54,794 bases of DNA from Tepidanaerobacteraceae bacterium (GCA_029982615.1 JARRBK010000007.1:1-54794); one strand, 5' to 3'. Shown: positions 42,046-50,711, counted from the first letter of the stretch. Made by a program: numbers and translations. The notes: a model not told the origin generated them from the letters alone.

Positions 42046-42439
42046 TATGTTTTTTCACCTTCCCGGAAGCTTTTTCTCTGGCCAGGCTACGGATTATACC
42101 TCTTGTATAATCCTCCCTTTTGGACGGTCCGTATTTCTTTAGGTGGATATCCAGAGCTTCAATCACAATTTCGTTCGGGAACTTATCCCAGTATTTCATT
42201 TCCTTTTCGATTATCGAAGGAGCAATCCTGCCTGATTTCCGGCTCTGCCGCATCATGCTCCAGTATTCTTTTATTGTGTTCTTCTGGGGATCTGAGTATC
42301 TGACATAATACTTTTCGGGATCCTCCTCATATATATCAATCGCTATTTCTTTGCCCTCGTATTTCATCAACAAAATTTCGATATCAGTTTCTCCGACAAA
42401 TATCCTTCCCATCAGATTCTCGACTTTGCCCTTGATCAT
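42014..42439 (-). CDS. DnaD-like replication protein
   Basis: The protein has 141 residues; GGGAGG precedes the ATG. The C-terminal half (KFPNEIVIEALDIHLKKYG, REDYTRGIIRSLAREKA) resembles the DnaD/DnaB2 domain that recruits DnaC-type loaders. It overlaps the DnaC-like gene by 32 bases. The match is by pattern and is moderate. Confidence 0.6.
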   Translation of the reverse strand: MIKGKVENLMGRIFVGETDIEILLMKYEGKEIAIDIYEEDPEKYYVRYSDPQKNTIKEYWSMMRQSRKSGRIAPSIIEKEMKYWDKFPNEIVIEALDIHLKKYGPSKREDYTRGIIRSLAREKASGKVKKHNDGKYADITL

Positions 42440-42465
42440 TTAGTTTTCCTCCCATGCGATTTAAT

Positions 42466-43503
42466 TCATCCTTCAATAATAACGCTCACTGTCTTGCCGC
42501 CCTGATATACCGGCGTCACTTTGAGGCCCATTTCCTCTGCGATAAATCTTATGGGAACAAACGTCCGGTTGTCTTTTATAAAAGGAGCGGTGTCGATGGA
42601 CTTTTGGACGCCATTCACTTTTATAACGTTACTGTTTATATGAAGCTCTATTCTCATGCTATTTTTTACCTCCTTATCGGAAATGTCTGCTTTTTCAGGT
42701 TCCGGAATTTCTGGAGGAAGAATGAACAATCCATAGCCTGTGTAATTATCAAAACCCAGTATTTCGAGATCAAGGCAGTTGTCGTATATAAACTCTTTTG
42801 CTTCGCTGATAAAGGGAAATCTTCCGTATGCCTCCATAAACCACTGATAGAAAAGGGCCAGCATGCCTGCGGCAAATGGGCTGGAAAAGCTGGTGCCTTC
42901 CTGAGTGAATATTCTGCCGGGTGTTTTTGCATCATGCACATATAGATTGCTCAGGGCCATTATGTCGAGTTCCGGACCGTAGCTCGAATATGAAGCCCGG
43001 ACCGGTTTATCTTTTGTCAGGTGACATGCCCCGACGCTGAACCAGTGTTCCATTTTGGTAAGTTCATTCAAGCCCCGGCTGCCTTCATTTCCGGCAGATT
43101 TGAGCAAAAATACTCCGTTTTGATATGCCTTTATCTCTTCTTTGACCACTTCGTCGATTGTCGATCCGCCGAGAGACATGCTGGCAAGCTGTATGCCTTC
43201 CTTAATACAGAATTCCATGGATTCGATCATGCCGGGCTTTGCCGGATAGCTTGTGGGCAGGGTATATATAGTGGCATCCGGTGCCACCTGGTGGATAATA
43301 TCGCAGGTCTTCTGCTGATGAACATTCAGTAATCCTGCCACACTGGTATTAAATGGGTCCAGAACTTTCCCATCAAAGAAAGGAAGAGCAGTATCAAAAT
43401 TCCCCTCCAGATGTGCAATTTTTACGCCTTTCCCTGTATAGCCGGCTTTATGCCACGTCAAAATGTTGCAGAATTCAAATGCTTTTCGATTTATGCAATT
43501 CAT
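42466..43503 (-). CDS. Subtilase (S8)-like protein with copper-amine-oxidase N-like domain
   Basis: The protein has 345 residues. The S8 pattern has His in VHQQKTCDIIHQVAPDA, oxyanion Asn in SAGNEGSRG and the Ser in GTSFSSPFAAGM. The expected Asp of D-T-G is Glu in KIAHLEGNFD, so catalysis may be weak or absent. The C-terminal 70 residues (NNVIKVNGVQ-like, FVPIRFIAEEMGLKV) form a copper-amine-oxidase N-like domain normally seen on secreted proteins. No signal peptide is present. It may process a phage protein, or bind peptides in the cell. Confidence 0.8.
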   Translation of the reverse strand: MNCINRKAFEFCNILTWHKAGYTGKGVKIAHLEGNFDTALPFFDGKVLDPFNTSVAGLLNVHQQKTCDIIHQVAPDATIYTLPTSYPAKPGMIESMEFCIKEGIQLASMSLGGSTIDEVVKEEIKAYQNGVFLLKSAGNEGSRGLNELTKMEHWFSVGACHLTKDKPVRASYSSYGPELDIMALSNLYVHDAKTPGRIFTQEGTSFSSPFAAGMLALFYQWFMEAYGRFPFISEAKEFIYDNCLDLEILGFDNYTGYGLFILPPEIPEPEKADISDKEVKNSMRIELHINSNVIKVNGVQKSIDTAPFIKDNRTFVPIRFIAEEMGLKVTPVYQGGKTVSVIIEG

Positions 43504-43547
43504 TTGCGGGACCCCCTCAATATATTTTGGGGGCAGAAAAACTGCCC

Positions 43548-44033
43548 CTATTCTTTTGGCTTTATGGACACCGTGTAGCTTAATTTTATGGCCACATTCT
43601 CACGAAGTTTGTCTTTATGCTCATAGTCTCCGTCGCTAATCAGGTTTCTGAGCTCCTTTGTAGGCTTGTACACCGTTTCTTCATTCACATACCTGTCATA
43701 AACCTCTCCGAATATTTCCGCCAGAGCTTTGTGGTTGGTGATCACCAATTCATCTTTCAGCGCCACTTTGACCACGCCGGCAATGCCGAGAAACTCTTCC
43801 GACTTCTTGCCGGTTTTTTCCATGACTTTTTCCGCTAACGTTATAAAGCGGTCTTTAATGGGTTTTAAAACCTCGTTAGCTTCATCTAGAAGCTCCTTCA
43901 GAGAACATGCCTCAGCTATGAGCTGCTCGACCTCAAGCTTTTCTGCAGGGACCACGTGTTCAATTCCGTGCCACTCGATTTTTGCCACATCGCCATCCTT
44001 GTTTACCTTTACGCTTATCGGGTTATTTAACAT
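43548..44033 (-). CDS. Hypothetical early phage protein
   Basis: The protein has 161 residues; CGGAGG precedes the ATG. The middle is helical (EVEQLIAEACSLKELLDEAN) and the C-terminus beta-rich (ENVAIKLSYTVSIKPKE). The position after MuB-type genes fits a Gam-like (host nuclease inhibitor) role, but I see no diagnostic similarity. Confidence 0.55.
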   Translation of the reverse strand: MLNNPISVKVNKDGDVAKIEWHGIEHVVPAEKLEVEQLIAEACSLKELLDEANEVLKPIKDRFITLAEKVMEKTGKKSEEFLGIAGVVKVALKDELVITNHKALAEIFGEVYDRYVNEETVYKPTKELRNLISDGDYEHKDKLRENVAIKLSYTVSIKPKE

Positions 44034-44409
44034 TTTTGTTTTCCTCCGTTTCTCTTTTTTTGGATGTTTTTACAAATTCCCCGGGTTCCCGCGACAGCAG
44101 GTTCCCCATATCTATCTGCAGGAACTCTATGAGCTCCTCCGCTTCCTGGTCGTCATAGGCTGTTTTCAATGAAGAAAGTTCCGATATGCACACATCTATC
44201 AGCTCATCCAGGTTCTTATCTTCGTTTTGCTGGTGCTTTACTGCCATATTGTCCAGCTTATTTACAATTCCTGCTACAAAATCCATAAGCTGCTTTATTT
44301 TTTCTTCTTCAGAACTGCGCCCGGCTATTTCCATCAAATATACTTTGATCATTTGCTCCTGCTTCCACATAATATCCTTCATAAATTTTATTTCCTTTAA
44401 TGAAAGCAA
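44023..44409 (-). CDS. Hypothetical coiled-coil early phage protein
   Basis: The protein has 128 residues, mostly helical with acidic and Lys-rich segments (EEKIKQLMDFVAGIVNKLDN, KRETEENKNVK). It overlaps the gene at 43548-44033 by eleven bases. Nothing more specific can be said. Confidence 0.5.
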   Translation of the reverse strand: MLSLKEIKFMKDIMWKQEQMIKVYLMEIAGRSSEEEKIKQLMDFVAGIVNKLDNMAVKHQQNEDKNLDELIDVCISELSSLKTAYDDQEAEELIEFLQIDMGNLLSREPGEFVKTSKKRETEENKNVK

Positions 44410-44582
44410 ACCGTTGCCTCCTTCCTTGATAAAAACTCTCCATTTTCCACAAACCCGAAAGATTTTGCTATGTCGGCAGCAGTCTTCTCATCCACCCCGG
44501 AAACCGTGGCCAGAGCCTTTACTCCCACTTCGTCTTTTGCCGCCAGCACCTTTAATATTCGGATATATGCCGGTTCATTCAC
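44397..44582 (-). CDS. Small winged-helix-like protein
   Basis: The protein has 61 residues from a GTG at 44582 that follows GGAAGGTG; it overlaps the previous gene by eight bases. RILKVLAAKDEVGVKALATV and SGVDEKTAADIAKSF form a small helix-turn-helix-like unit. It could be a regulator. Confidence 0.5.
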   Translation of the reverse strand: MNEPAYIRILKVLAAKDEVGVKALATVSGVDEKTAADIAKSFGFVENGEFLSRKEATVCFH

Positions 44583-44820
44583 CTTTATCACCTTCCTGAA
44601 CTTTCTTCTGCAGGCCATGCCTCTTGGCATAGGAATCAAGGTTTTTCTGTGCCTTAGCCGCTGATCTCACCATGGGCATATACCTGGATTTTACTCTATG
44701 AGTCTTACCCGATGGGTTTCTTATAAATGTGCCCCGGTATTCGCCCATCGAAAGACCATCGCTTACAAAAAACTCATTACCTTTATCATCTATATATACC
44801 GAGCATTCAACAGCAATCAT
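44575..44820 (-). CDS. Hypothetical early phage protein
   Basis: The protein has 81 residues: beta-rich N-terminus (VECSVYIDDKGNEFFVSDGL) and basic C-terminus (YMPMVRSAAKAQKNLDSYAK). It overlaps the MuB-like stop by four bases. The basic tail suggests nucleic-acid contact. Confidence 0.55.
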   Translation of the reverse strand: MIAVECSVYIDDKGNEFFVSDGLSMGEYRGTFIRNPSGKTHRVKSRYMPMVRSAAKAQKNLDSYAKRHGLQKKVQEGDKGE

Positions 44821-45779
44821 ATTACATCGCCGCCCATCAGCATCTTTTGTGCTTCCCTGATGCAGTCCATATCCAAGGCTCTTTTCCTCGATTTTGCGAT
44901 AGTGGTTGAGAGCATGTACAGCTTAACCATATACCGAAGGCCTCCCCTTAAATTTGCTACATGTTGGAAATATGTCTTGCATTCAGGATTTATTAACCTC
45001 CCGTGGAAAATCAGGTTGATGTCTTCCTGGGTAACGCCCCCCTGAAGGCACCTCCTTATGCCTATTCTTGAGAAGAACTGTGCGAAAGCCACTTCGCCCC
45101 GGCCATACATCCTGTCGTGGATCTCCTGGTTACCGCAGAGCACCAGACCAATTTTTGTTTGATCATATATGGAACGCAGCACTTCCAGCGCCCTATGATT
45201 GAGATGCTGTGCTTCATCAATTATTATCAGCCTGCCGGTGCCTTTTAGGATGCTTACCAGGAAATTCATTTCCCGGCGAAGGGTCCCGTACTGATGCTTT
45301 CCCAGCGTATCCAGAATTTCTTCAACAATGCCTTTAGGAGTTGATATAGTGGGATTTGCAGTTATGTATATCACATCGGTATGATTTTTGATATAATACT
45401 CTATGGCCATGGTCTTGCCCACCCCGGCCTCTCCATAGACCAGGGCTATGTCATTGTGTATGTGCGCATATTCTATGGCTGTAATTACTGCTTTGGCATT
45501 GGATGTCATTACAAACTCCGGGACCTTTATGGTATCCGCCCGCTGATTTTCAAGATCCAGAAATCCCGATATTTTTTGCATCAGACTCATCTTGTCGCCG
45601 AGATATGAACCCGACAAAAATTGTGATAGAGCTGCTGCTGAAATCCCTACAGCTTTTGAAACCTCATTCTGGCTTTTGCCCGTTGCCGAAAGATAAGCTC
45701 TGAGTGCCTCGGCAATCTGAGAAGCATATAAATCCTCATCCGAAATATTCTGGACCTCTTTCCTTAATGCTTCGCCCAT
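44817..45779 (-). CDS. MuB-like transposition ATPase
   Basis: The protein has 320 residues; GGAGG precedes the ATG. The N-terminus is a helix-turn-helix (SQNEVSKAVGISAAALSQFL). The AAA+ ATPase follows with Walker A VYGEAGVGKTMAI (about 114-126) and Walker B LIIIDEAQHLNHR. MuB captures target DNA, activates the transposase and gives target immunity. It is separated from the transposase gene by four small genes, whereas in Mu they adjoin. Confidence 0.92.
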   Translation of the reverse strand: MGEALRKEVQNISDEDLYASQIAEALRAYLSATGKSQNEVSKAVGISAAALSQFLSGSYLGDKMSLMQKISGFLDLENQRADTIKVPEFVMTSNAKAVITAIEYAHIHNDIALVYGEAGVGKTMAIEYYIKNHTDVIYITANPTISTPKGIVEEILDTLGKHQYGTLRREMNFLVSILKGTGRLIIIDEAQHLNHRALEVLRSIYDQTKIGLVLCGNQEIHDRMYGRGEVAFAQFFSRIGIRRCLQGGVTQEDINLIFHGRLINPECKTYFQHVANLRGGLRYMVKLYMLSTTIAKSRKRALDMDCIREAQKMLMGGDVI

Positions 45780-45806
45780 ATTCCGACCTCCTTATGATTT
45801 GTGACT

Positions 45807-46127
45807 TTATTTGTCCATGTGTATTATGAAGCCATCCCCAGCGTAATCGGACAATTCATTAAAACTCCATAAACTGTTTTTATAGTGATCAAGTTGTTGT
45901 TGCAGCGTCCATATCCGGTCTTTAACGATGGCAATCTTTTTGGCCCGAGGATACATATCATAAAAAATTTTCACGCCAAATAACTTATAAAGATCGGCGT
46001 AAACATCCTTTTCATTTCTTCCAGCGCCTTCTTGAATGGGGTAATTGTTGTAAACGGTCTCAACGATTTGGAAGTCTTCCTCGCTGATCTCTTCCTCGAT
46101 ACGTTGTTCAAACTCATTTTTCATCAT
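45807..46127 (-). CDS. Hypothetical early phage protein
   Basis: The protein has 106 residues from the ATG at 46127, preceded by AAAGGAG. It is acidic and aromatic (RIEEEISEEDFQIVETVYNN, IFYDMYPRAKKIAIVKDR). It overlaps the upstream gene. No family recognised. Confidence 0.5.
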   Translation of the reverse strand: MMKNEFEQRIEEEISEEDFQIVETVYNNYPIQEGAGRNEKDVYADLYKLFGVKIFYDMYPRAKKIAIVKDRIWTLQQQLDHYKNSLWSFNELSDYAGDGFIIHMDK

Positions 46128-46506
46128 ATAAATTATCACTCCTTTCACTGTGCTCATTGATATCAATTTTCTTGCCGCAGCCTATCTCCAGAAGTCTGTC
46201 AATTTTTTTTGTTACCTGTTCCCATCTATGGTCCAATTCTCGTCTGTCTTGACTCTCTTCCTCTCCTCTTTGGTGAGGCAGCTGGTCTGCTCCAGCCATG
46301 TGTTTAAATAATCCCATATGATCAGGATCATCACATGGTGCTCCCGGTCGATCCTGTTCATGTATGTTTTCATCGTTCCCCTCCTCTTCCAGGCTTCTCA
46401 TCGGTACCGTTCCTTCGTGGCCGCAGTAAATGCACGGCTCATGTGCTTTATCCGGGCTCGCGGAGTATTGGTTTCCTTTGCATCTTGGGCACTTATACCT
46501 GATCAT
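46114..46506 (-). CDS. Hypothetical protein with zinc-ribbon N-terminus
   Basis: The protein has 130 residues from the ATG at 46506, eight bases after GGAGG. MIRYKCPRCKGNQYS and HEPCIYCGHEG form a Cys4 zinc ribbon. The middle is acidic and proline-rich; the last part (EQVTKKIDRLLEIGCGKKI) is helical. The role is unknown. Confidence 0.6.
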   Translation of the reverse strand: MIRYKCPRCKGNQYSASPDKAHEPCIYCGHEGTVPMRSLEEEGNDENIHEQDRPGAPCDDPDHMGLFKHMAGADQLPHQRGEEESQDRRELDHRWEQVTKKIDRLLEIGCGKKIDINEHSERSDNLYDEK

Positions 46507-46922
46507 GTGTCTGTCCTCCAATTCCAGAAACCTTGGGCGCCTTTGGCCGGTATCGGCTTTTCAAAAATCACCGGGTTTCGAAGTATCCATCCCCAGCGTC
46601 CTGGGCTCCAATCTCCGAAGGCTCGCTCTTTTGGAGTGTCGTATTTGGTTCCTATCAGCTCTTCAATTGGCAGGCTGTCTACGATTTCTACCGTCCCCAC
46701 TATTGCTCCTCTGGGCGGCTCTTTTGCGCCGGTTACTCCTGCCTCCTGGAAGTATGCGAGCTCCCGCATTGGTATGTGAAGTAATATCCCGCTGTGGTCG
46801 CTTTTGGCTGCGTGTATGGCCACTCGTCCTCTTATGTTAATATTATAACTCCTCGTTTCTACCAGCTTGTCTCCCTGGACTATCAGCTGGGCCCAGGGCT
46901 GCCATAATGTGATTGCTTTCAT
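46503..46922 (-). CDS. ASCH-domain protein
   Basis: The protein has 139 residues. KAITLWQPWAQLIVQGDKLV and ETRSYNINIRGRVAIHAAK are the start of the ASCH fold, and AIVGTVEIVDSLP and GFWNWRTDT the end. ASCH domains bind RNA or modified bases and occur in many phages. It overlaps the zinc-ribbon gene by four bases. Its task here is unknown. Confidence 0.85.
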   Translation of the reverse strand: MKAITLWQPWAQLIVQGDKLVETRSYNINIRGRVAIHAAKSDHSGILLHIPMRELAYFQEAGVTGAKEPPRGAIVGTVEIVDSLPIEELIGTKYDTPKERAFGDWSPGRWGWILRNPVIFEKPIPAKGAQGFWNWRTDT

Positions 46923-46940
46923 GTGGTTGGGCCTCCTCTC

Positions 46941-47138
46941 CTAAATCCATGTTTCAACGATCACTGGGTCGTCGTTCGGCATCCTGTCCATGATCATCTT
47001 AAAAAGTTTATTTATCCGATATTGCTTTGCATAACTCTCGAATTGTTCGCTATCAAACAGGCTCCTGTTCGCTATATAGCCTGCCAATACTTTTTTTGGT
47101 TCCTTCATCAGCCTCTTGAACATATCATTATTCGTCAT
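46941..47138 (-). CDS. Hypothetical small protein after the transposase gene
   Basis: The protein has 65 residues, basic and helical (FKRLMKEPKKVLAGYIANRS, INKLFKMIMDRM). The start overlaps the transposase stop by four bases, so the two are coupled. Confidence 0.55.
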   Translation of the reverse strand: MTNNDMFKRLMKEPKKVLAGYIANRSLFDSEQFESYAKQYRINKLFKMIMDRMPNDDPVIVETWI

Positions 47139-49120
47139 ACATCCCTCCAGTATCTTTCTTTGTATTGCTTTCTACCGATTTGCAGTACCATCTCGAAATC
47201 CTCTTCCAGTTGCTTGTCATCGACCTCCTTTTTCCGTTGCCCCCAGAGTATCATCGAAGGTGCATCGTATCCTCCGGATGCGGCCACCTGCGATTTTTGC
47301 TCCGCTATTCCCCTGGCAGCCTTTTCAAATTCAGGATTCCTGACAATTTCTATAATCTTGGGATCCGGCTTTGTCTCCGGATTTTCTTTTTTCCTTAATT
47401 CAATGATCCTCTTTAATGGATCCGGTTCCTTCAATACCTTTGACACATCTTCCTTATACGCTCTTGCACGCTGGCGCACAGCCTTCTTTTCCTTCATGGC
47501 GTTTCTAATATCCTCCGACGTGGCGCCCCAGGCCAGAGCTTCTTTATTCCTTGCTTCGCATAAAAACCTGTCTTCCAAGTCGAACACATATATAAGCCCT
47601 ATCTGCTTGATGTCATATCTTGCAAACACCTTTTTGCCCTGGTGTGGAGCCAATTCCGTGGAATAATACCATCGTTCAAAAAGCCATATGCCGTTTCTCT
47701 GGACCTTCAGCGGTTTTGATGTTCTCATCATTAAAAGCCTCAAGACATCTTCCGGTGCCGTTCGCTTTACGTTAAGGAATTCGTCAAAAACTTCTCTTGG
47801 TTTGCGCCCTCCGAGGCCTTCATGGGGATTCTCGTTGTAGATATTGTCAATCCATTCGCCAAAATCCCTGTCTATATCAAATATGGTGGGGAGTTTGTCT
47901 GTATTTTTTACAACATCCTCCAGACTTTCGGGCCTTTCCTGAATATTGCCCCCCCGATAGCTTTCATACCATTTTGAAAACTGCTCTTTCGACGTCAGGA
48001 AGAATCTTTCTATAGGCTTTGCCTTGGCGTTTTCAGGGATGGCAAAGTGGGGTATTATGCCCAGGTGCTTTACCAGGGGAGTCACCCGGCCTTCGTCTAT
48101 CTCTACCTTCACCCTGTGTCCCCGGCCGGCGAAATCCTTTGCTGTATAATCTCTGCCATTATCCATGAGCAGCTCGCACGGGATGCCGTATCTTCTTACC
48201 GCCCGGCCAAAGGAAGCAAGGATGGTGTCTGTGTTCGGGCCTTCGGATATGGTATAGCCCACAATTCTGCGGGATTTCATATCCATCCATCCGGTCACCC
48301 AGGGGAAAACCACACGTTTCTTGCTGCCCAGACAGGCAACGTCCAGCTGGTGGTGGTCGCTGACCCACAATTGATTGGATACCAGGGTGTTGTAATCTCT
48401 TATAATGTATGGGGTGCATTTGTCATCAAAAGCCTTTTTGCCCTCCCGCCAGTAGACCATTACCTGATAATCCATATCCTTCTTAATCTTGCGCTTGAAG
48501 GCTGACATAGAAGGGATCATTTCGCCGCGACTTTTGGCTTCCAATTCTACGATGGCATAACATACGGCAATGGACCTTTTGGCATCGTCCAGATACGCGT
48601 CTTTAAACATCTCCCATGCCCAGTCCGGGATCGTATCGCTATAATCCCTGCCGCCATATCCGGGTATGAGACCGGCCACGCCGTTTTCTCTGTAAGCCGC
48701 CTGCCATCTGTAAAGAGTGGCAAGGGAGATCTGTCTGTCGGGATGGGCCCGATTGTATGTATCTACATAAGATTTGGTCGCTTCGGTCTTTGTTATGCCC
48801 TGTTTTTCAAGACCGGATATGAACTCACTCCACAGATCCAATACCTGAATCTTTTCGGCAGCCAGCTTCCGATACTTTTCCGGGAACTGGTCCAGAGGTA
48901 TTTTGACAACCGCATCTCTTGAAAACACCTGCCGGTAATATTCGATCTGAGCCTCCGGCGGCAGGCCCGCCACAGGGATGCGCATCACCTTTCCGGAATT
49001 GCCACCCGGACCATCGATATATTCAACCTTGCCGTAAACGCCATCCAGGGCATATCGCCGAACTGTTCTTTCAGCCACGCCAAGGATAGATGCAGCCGTA
49101 GCAGTGTCAATATACTGCAT
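47135..49120 (-). CDS. Mu A-type transposase (DDE recombinase)
   Basis: The protein has 661 residues from the ATG at 49120 following GGTGGTG. The N-terminal domain is a helix-turn-helix (ATAASILGVAERTVRRYALD). A further DNA-binding region (SLATLYRWQAAYRENGVAGL) contacts the end sites. The DDE core has Asp255 in WVSDHHQ, Asp320 in LLMDNGRDY and Glu371 in KAKPIERFF, with spacing close to Mu A (269/336/392). The C-terminal domain, which in MuA binds MuB, is basic. It cuts and joins phage ends with 5-bp staggered cuts, consistent with the CTAAA duplication seen here. Confidence 0.95.
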   Translation of the reverse strand: MQYIDTATAASILGVAERTVRRYALDGVYGKVEYIDGPGGNSGKVMRIPVAGLPPEAQIEYYRQVFSRDAVVKIPLDQFPEKYRKLAAEKIQVLDLWSEFISGLEKQGITKTEATKSYVDTYNRAHPDRQISLATLYRWQAAYRENGVAGLIPGYGGRDYSDTIPDWAWEMFKDAYLDDAKRSIAVCYAIVELEAKSRGEMIPSMSAFKRKIKKDMDYQVMVYWREGKKAFDDKCTPYIIRDYNTLVSNQLWVSDHHQLDVACLGSKKRVVFPWVTGWMDMKSRRIVGYTISEGPNTDTILASFGRAVRRYGIPCELLMDNGRDYTAKDFAGRGHRVKVEIDEGRVTPLVKHLGIIPHFAIPENAKAKPIERFFLTSKEQFSKWYESYRGGNIQERPESLEDVVKNTDKLPTIFDIDRDFGEWIDNIYNENPHEGLGGRKPREVFDEFLNVKRTAPEDVLRLLMMRTSKPLKVQRNGIWLFERWYYSTELAPHQGKKVFARYDIKQIGLIYVFDLEDRFLCEARNKEALAWGATSEDIRNAMKEKKAVRQRARAYKEDVSKVLKEPDPLKRIIELRKKENPETKPDPKIIEIVRNPEFEKAARGIAEQKSQVAASGGYDAPSMILWGQRKKEVDDKQLEEDFEMVLQIGRKQYKERYWRDV

Positions 49121-49355
49121 ATCATTCACCACCGGCAGGATTATGACTTGTCCAATAAAGTTTCATATATAGCACACCTTCTTGCAGGATTTTTTACACT
49201 TTTTGTCGAACGAAATAAAAGAGTATTAACAAACTTTATCTCTTTTCTGTTGAGGGCACCGCTTGAAATACATTATTTATGATGGTTCCGCCGATTATTC
49301 CGGCAAGTTTGAGTGACGGAACCGTATTGCTTGCTTTAGGTGTCCTCTATTTTTA
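49121..49355. other. Noncoding gap between ner-like and transposase genes
   Basis: No convincing gene is seen in these 235 bases. An inverted repeat GGTTCCG/CGGAACC (49284-49290 and 49317-49323) with a nested GCCG/CGGC may fold in the early leader RNA. It could be an attenuator. Confidence 0.4.
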
Positions 49356-49595
49356 TCATAATTTTCCACACCGCCTTTTAGCAGTACGCTCTTTTATTTC
49401 TTCGTCTTCACCAATCTGCAGCGCTCTGTTTATTATGGCCCGATATTTATTCCCCGGCTTTATTCCATACAGGATTTCAGAAAACCTGTTCTTCGGGATG
49501 CCGTACTTGTCGCAGAATTCCTGCTGGGTCATCTTAAGGTCCAGAAGACGTTTTTTCACCTCCACTCCGTACTGAGTTAACCTTTTTGCACTCAT
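49356..49595 (-). CDS. Ner-like helix-turn-helix regulator
   Basis: The protein has 79 residues; GGAGGG precedes the ATG. KRLLDLKMTQQEFCDKYGIP and NRFSEILYGIKPGNKYR form a helix-turn-helix. As the first early gene opposite the repressor, it fits the place of Mu Ner, which turns down early and repressor transcription. A long charged C-terminus follows. Confidence 0.8.
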   Translation of the reverse strand: MSAKRLTQYGVEVKKRLLDLKMTQQEFCDKYGIPKNRFSEILYGIKPGNKYRAIINRALQIGEDEEIKERTAKRRCGKL

Positions 49596-49698
49596 ATCCT
49601 ACCCTCCGTTTCTTCAACTTTAATTCGACAATATTTGTTATGGCAGTTTATATAAGATTATGGTAGAATTTATAGTGTGATTTGTTCCGCTAATTCTT

Positions 49699-49727
49699 AT
49701 TATATGCGTAATATTACACATTGTCAA
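49699..49727 (-). promoter_or_regulatory. Early phage promoter, perfect consensus
   Basis: On the minus strand TTGACA (49722-49727), exactly 17 bases, then TATAAT (49699-49704). It drives ner-like, transposase and the early operon. The spacer contains the operator GTGTAATATTACGCA, so repressor bound there would block RNA polymerase. Confidence 0.92.
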
Positions 49728-49785
49728 TAGATTTTGCGTAAAATTACATCTTTATTAAAAGCTTTTTTGTATTAATTTTACGCTC
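49705..49785. promoter_or_regulatory. Three repressor operator-like sites
   Basis: TGCGTAATATTACACA (49705-49720), TGCGTAAAATTACATC (49735-49750) and an inverted copy ending TTTTACGCTC (49771-49785) share GCGTAAWATTA with dyad symmetry. Sites 1 and 2 are 30 bp apart, about three helical turns. Site 3 overlaps the probable repressor promoter (TGTATTAAT, 49768-49776), suggesting autoregulation. Confidence 0.8.
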
Positions 49786-49800
49786 AAAGGAAGTGGTAAA

Positions 49801-50619
49801 TTGAGTAGTAATGAATTAAATACTATTGGTGATAGAATAAAATATCTTAGAGAGAAAAATAACGTGACACAACAACAACTCGCAGATGCTACTGGATTAG
49901 AGAGAGGAAATTTAAGTCATTATGAAAAAAATAAAATTAAGCCTTCTGCTGAAACAATTGTAGCCCTTGCAAGGTTTTTTAAGGTATCAACTGATTGGCT
50001 TTTAACAGGTCAAGAACCAGATATTAAAAGTCACATTCTTGATATTGAGCCATCTATATATAAACATTTAACGGATGAAAATAAAAAAAATGCCGAACTC
50101 TATATGAAATTTCTTATTTGGCAGCAGGAACAGGCTGCGGAACATGAATCATCAGATCTGAAAGTAACTAATAAACCATACGATTACCTAAAAGAAAAAG
50201 AAGAAGTATATCTACCGCTTCTTGGAGAATCTGCAGCTGGAAAACCTATATTAATAGACGAGCTTCTTGAAGGCTATATACCTGTTCCTAAAAATATCGC
50301 AAAAGATAAGGCCTTTCTTGTAAAAGCAAAGGGTGATAGCATGATAGAAGCAGGTATTGATGATGGAGATCTGGTTGTTATCAGGCCGCAACCTATAGTA
50401 GAGGAAGGAGAAATAGCCCTGATAAGGATAAATAATGAATCTACTATTAAATACTTTCACAAAAAAAATGGTCTTTTATTGCTTAAGCCGGCAAATCCTA
50501 AATACTCTCCTATCGAAGTAAATCCATCTCAGGAATCTGTCACTGTTGTTGGGAAAGTGGTCTTTGTAATAAAAAAAGAAGTGGCCGATTCGCAGCTTCG
50601 CCACTTCTATAATGAATAA
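49801..50619 (+). CDS. LexA-like phage repressor (HTH plus S24 peptidase)
   Basis: The protein has 272 residues from a TTG that follows AAAGGAAGTGG. The HTH_3 domain covers about 5-65 (NNVTQQQLADATGLERGNLS). The linker carries an Ala-Gly pair (ESAAGKPI) suited to self-cleavage. The S24 domain has catalytic Ser in AKGDSMIEAGI and Lys in TIKYFHKK. It keeps the prophage silent; damage-driven cleavage would induce it. This differs from Mu c, which lacks an S24 domain. A GAAGTGGC/GCCACTTC stem (50578-50607) closes the gene. Confidence 0.92.
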   Translation: MSSNELNTIGDRIKYLREKNNVTQQQLADATGLERGNLSHYEKNKIKPSAETIVALARFFKVSTDWLLTGQEPDIKSHILDIEPSIYKHLTDENKKNAELYMKFLIWQQEQAAEHESSDLKVTNKPYDYLKEKEEVYLPLLGESAAGKPILIDELLEGYIPVPKNIAKDKAFLVKAKGDSMIEAGIDDGDLVVIRPQPIVEEGEIALIRINNESTIKYFHKKNGLLLLKPANPKYSPIEVNPSQESVTVVGKVVFVIKKEVADSQLRHFYNE

Positions 50620-50711
50620 CTTTTTATTTTGGCTCTCTTTGCGTTATTTTTTCCACTTTTTATAATGTGATTTTTAAATAAAAATAAAAATATAAAGGAG
50701 GAAACAGTCTT

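Noticed and set aside
43548-44033. Mu Gam host-nuclease inhibitor
   Set aside because: Size and position fit, but no Gam-specific residues could be recognised, so the gene is left unnamed.
49279-49575. 98-codon plus-strand frame opposite the ner-like gene
   Set aside because: It is the complement of a convincing HTH gene and has no start signals.
50578-50607. Intrinsic terminator at the repressor end
   Set aside because: A stem exists, but it lies in the coding region and the T-rich stretch starts about 12 bases later, so termination is doubtful.
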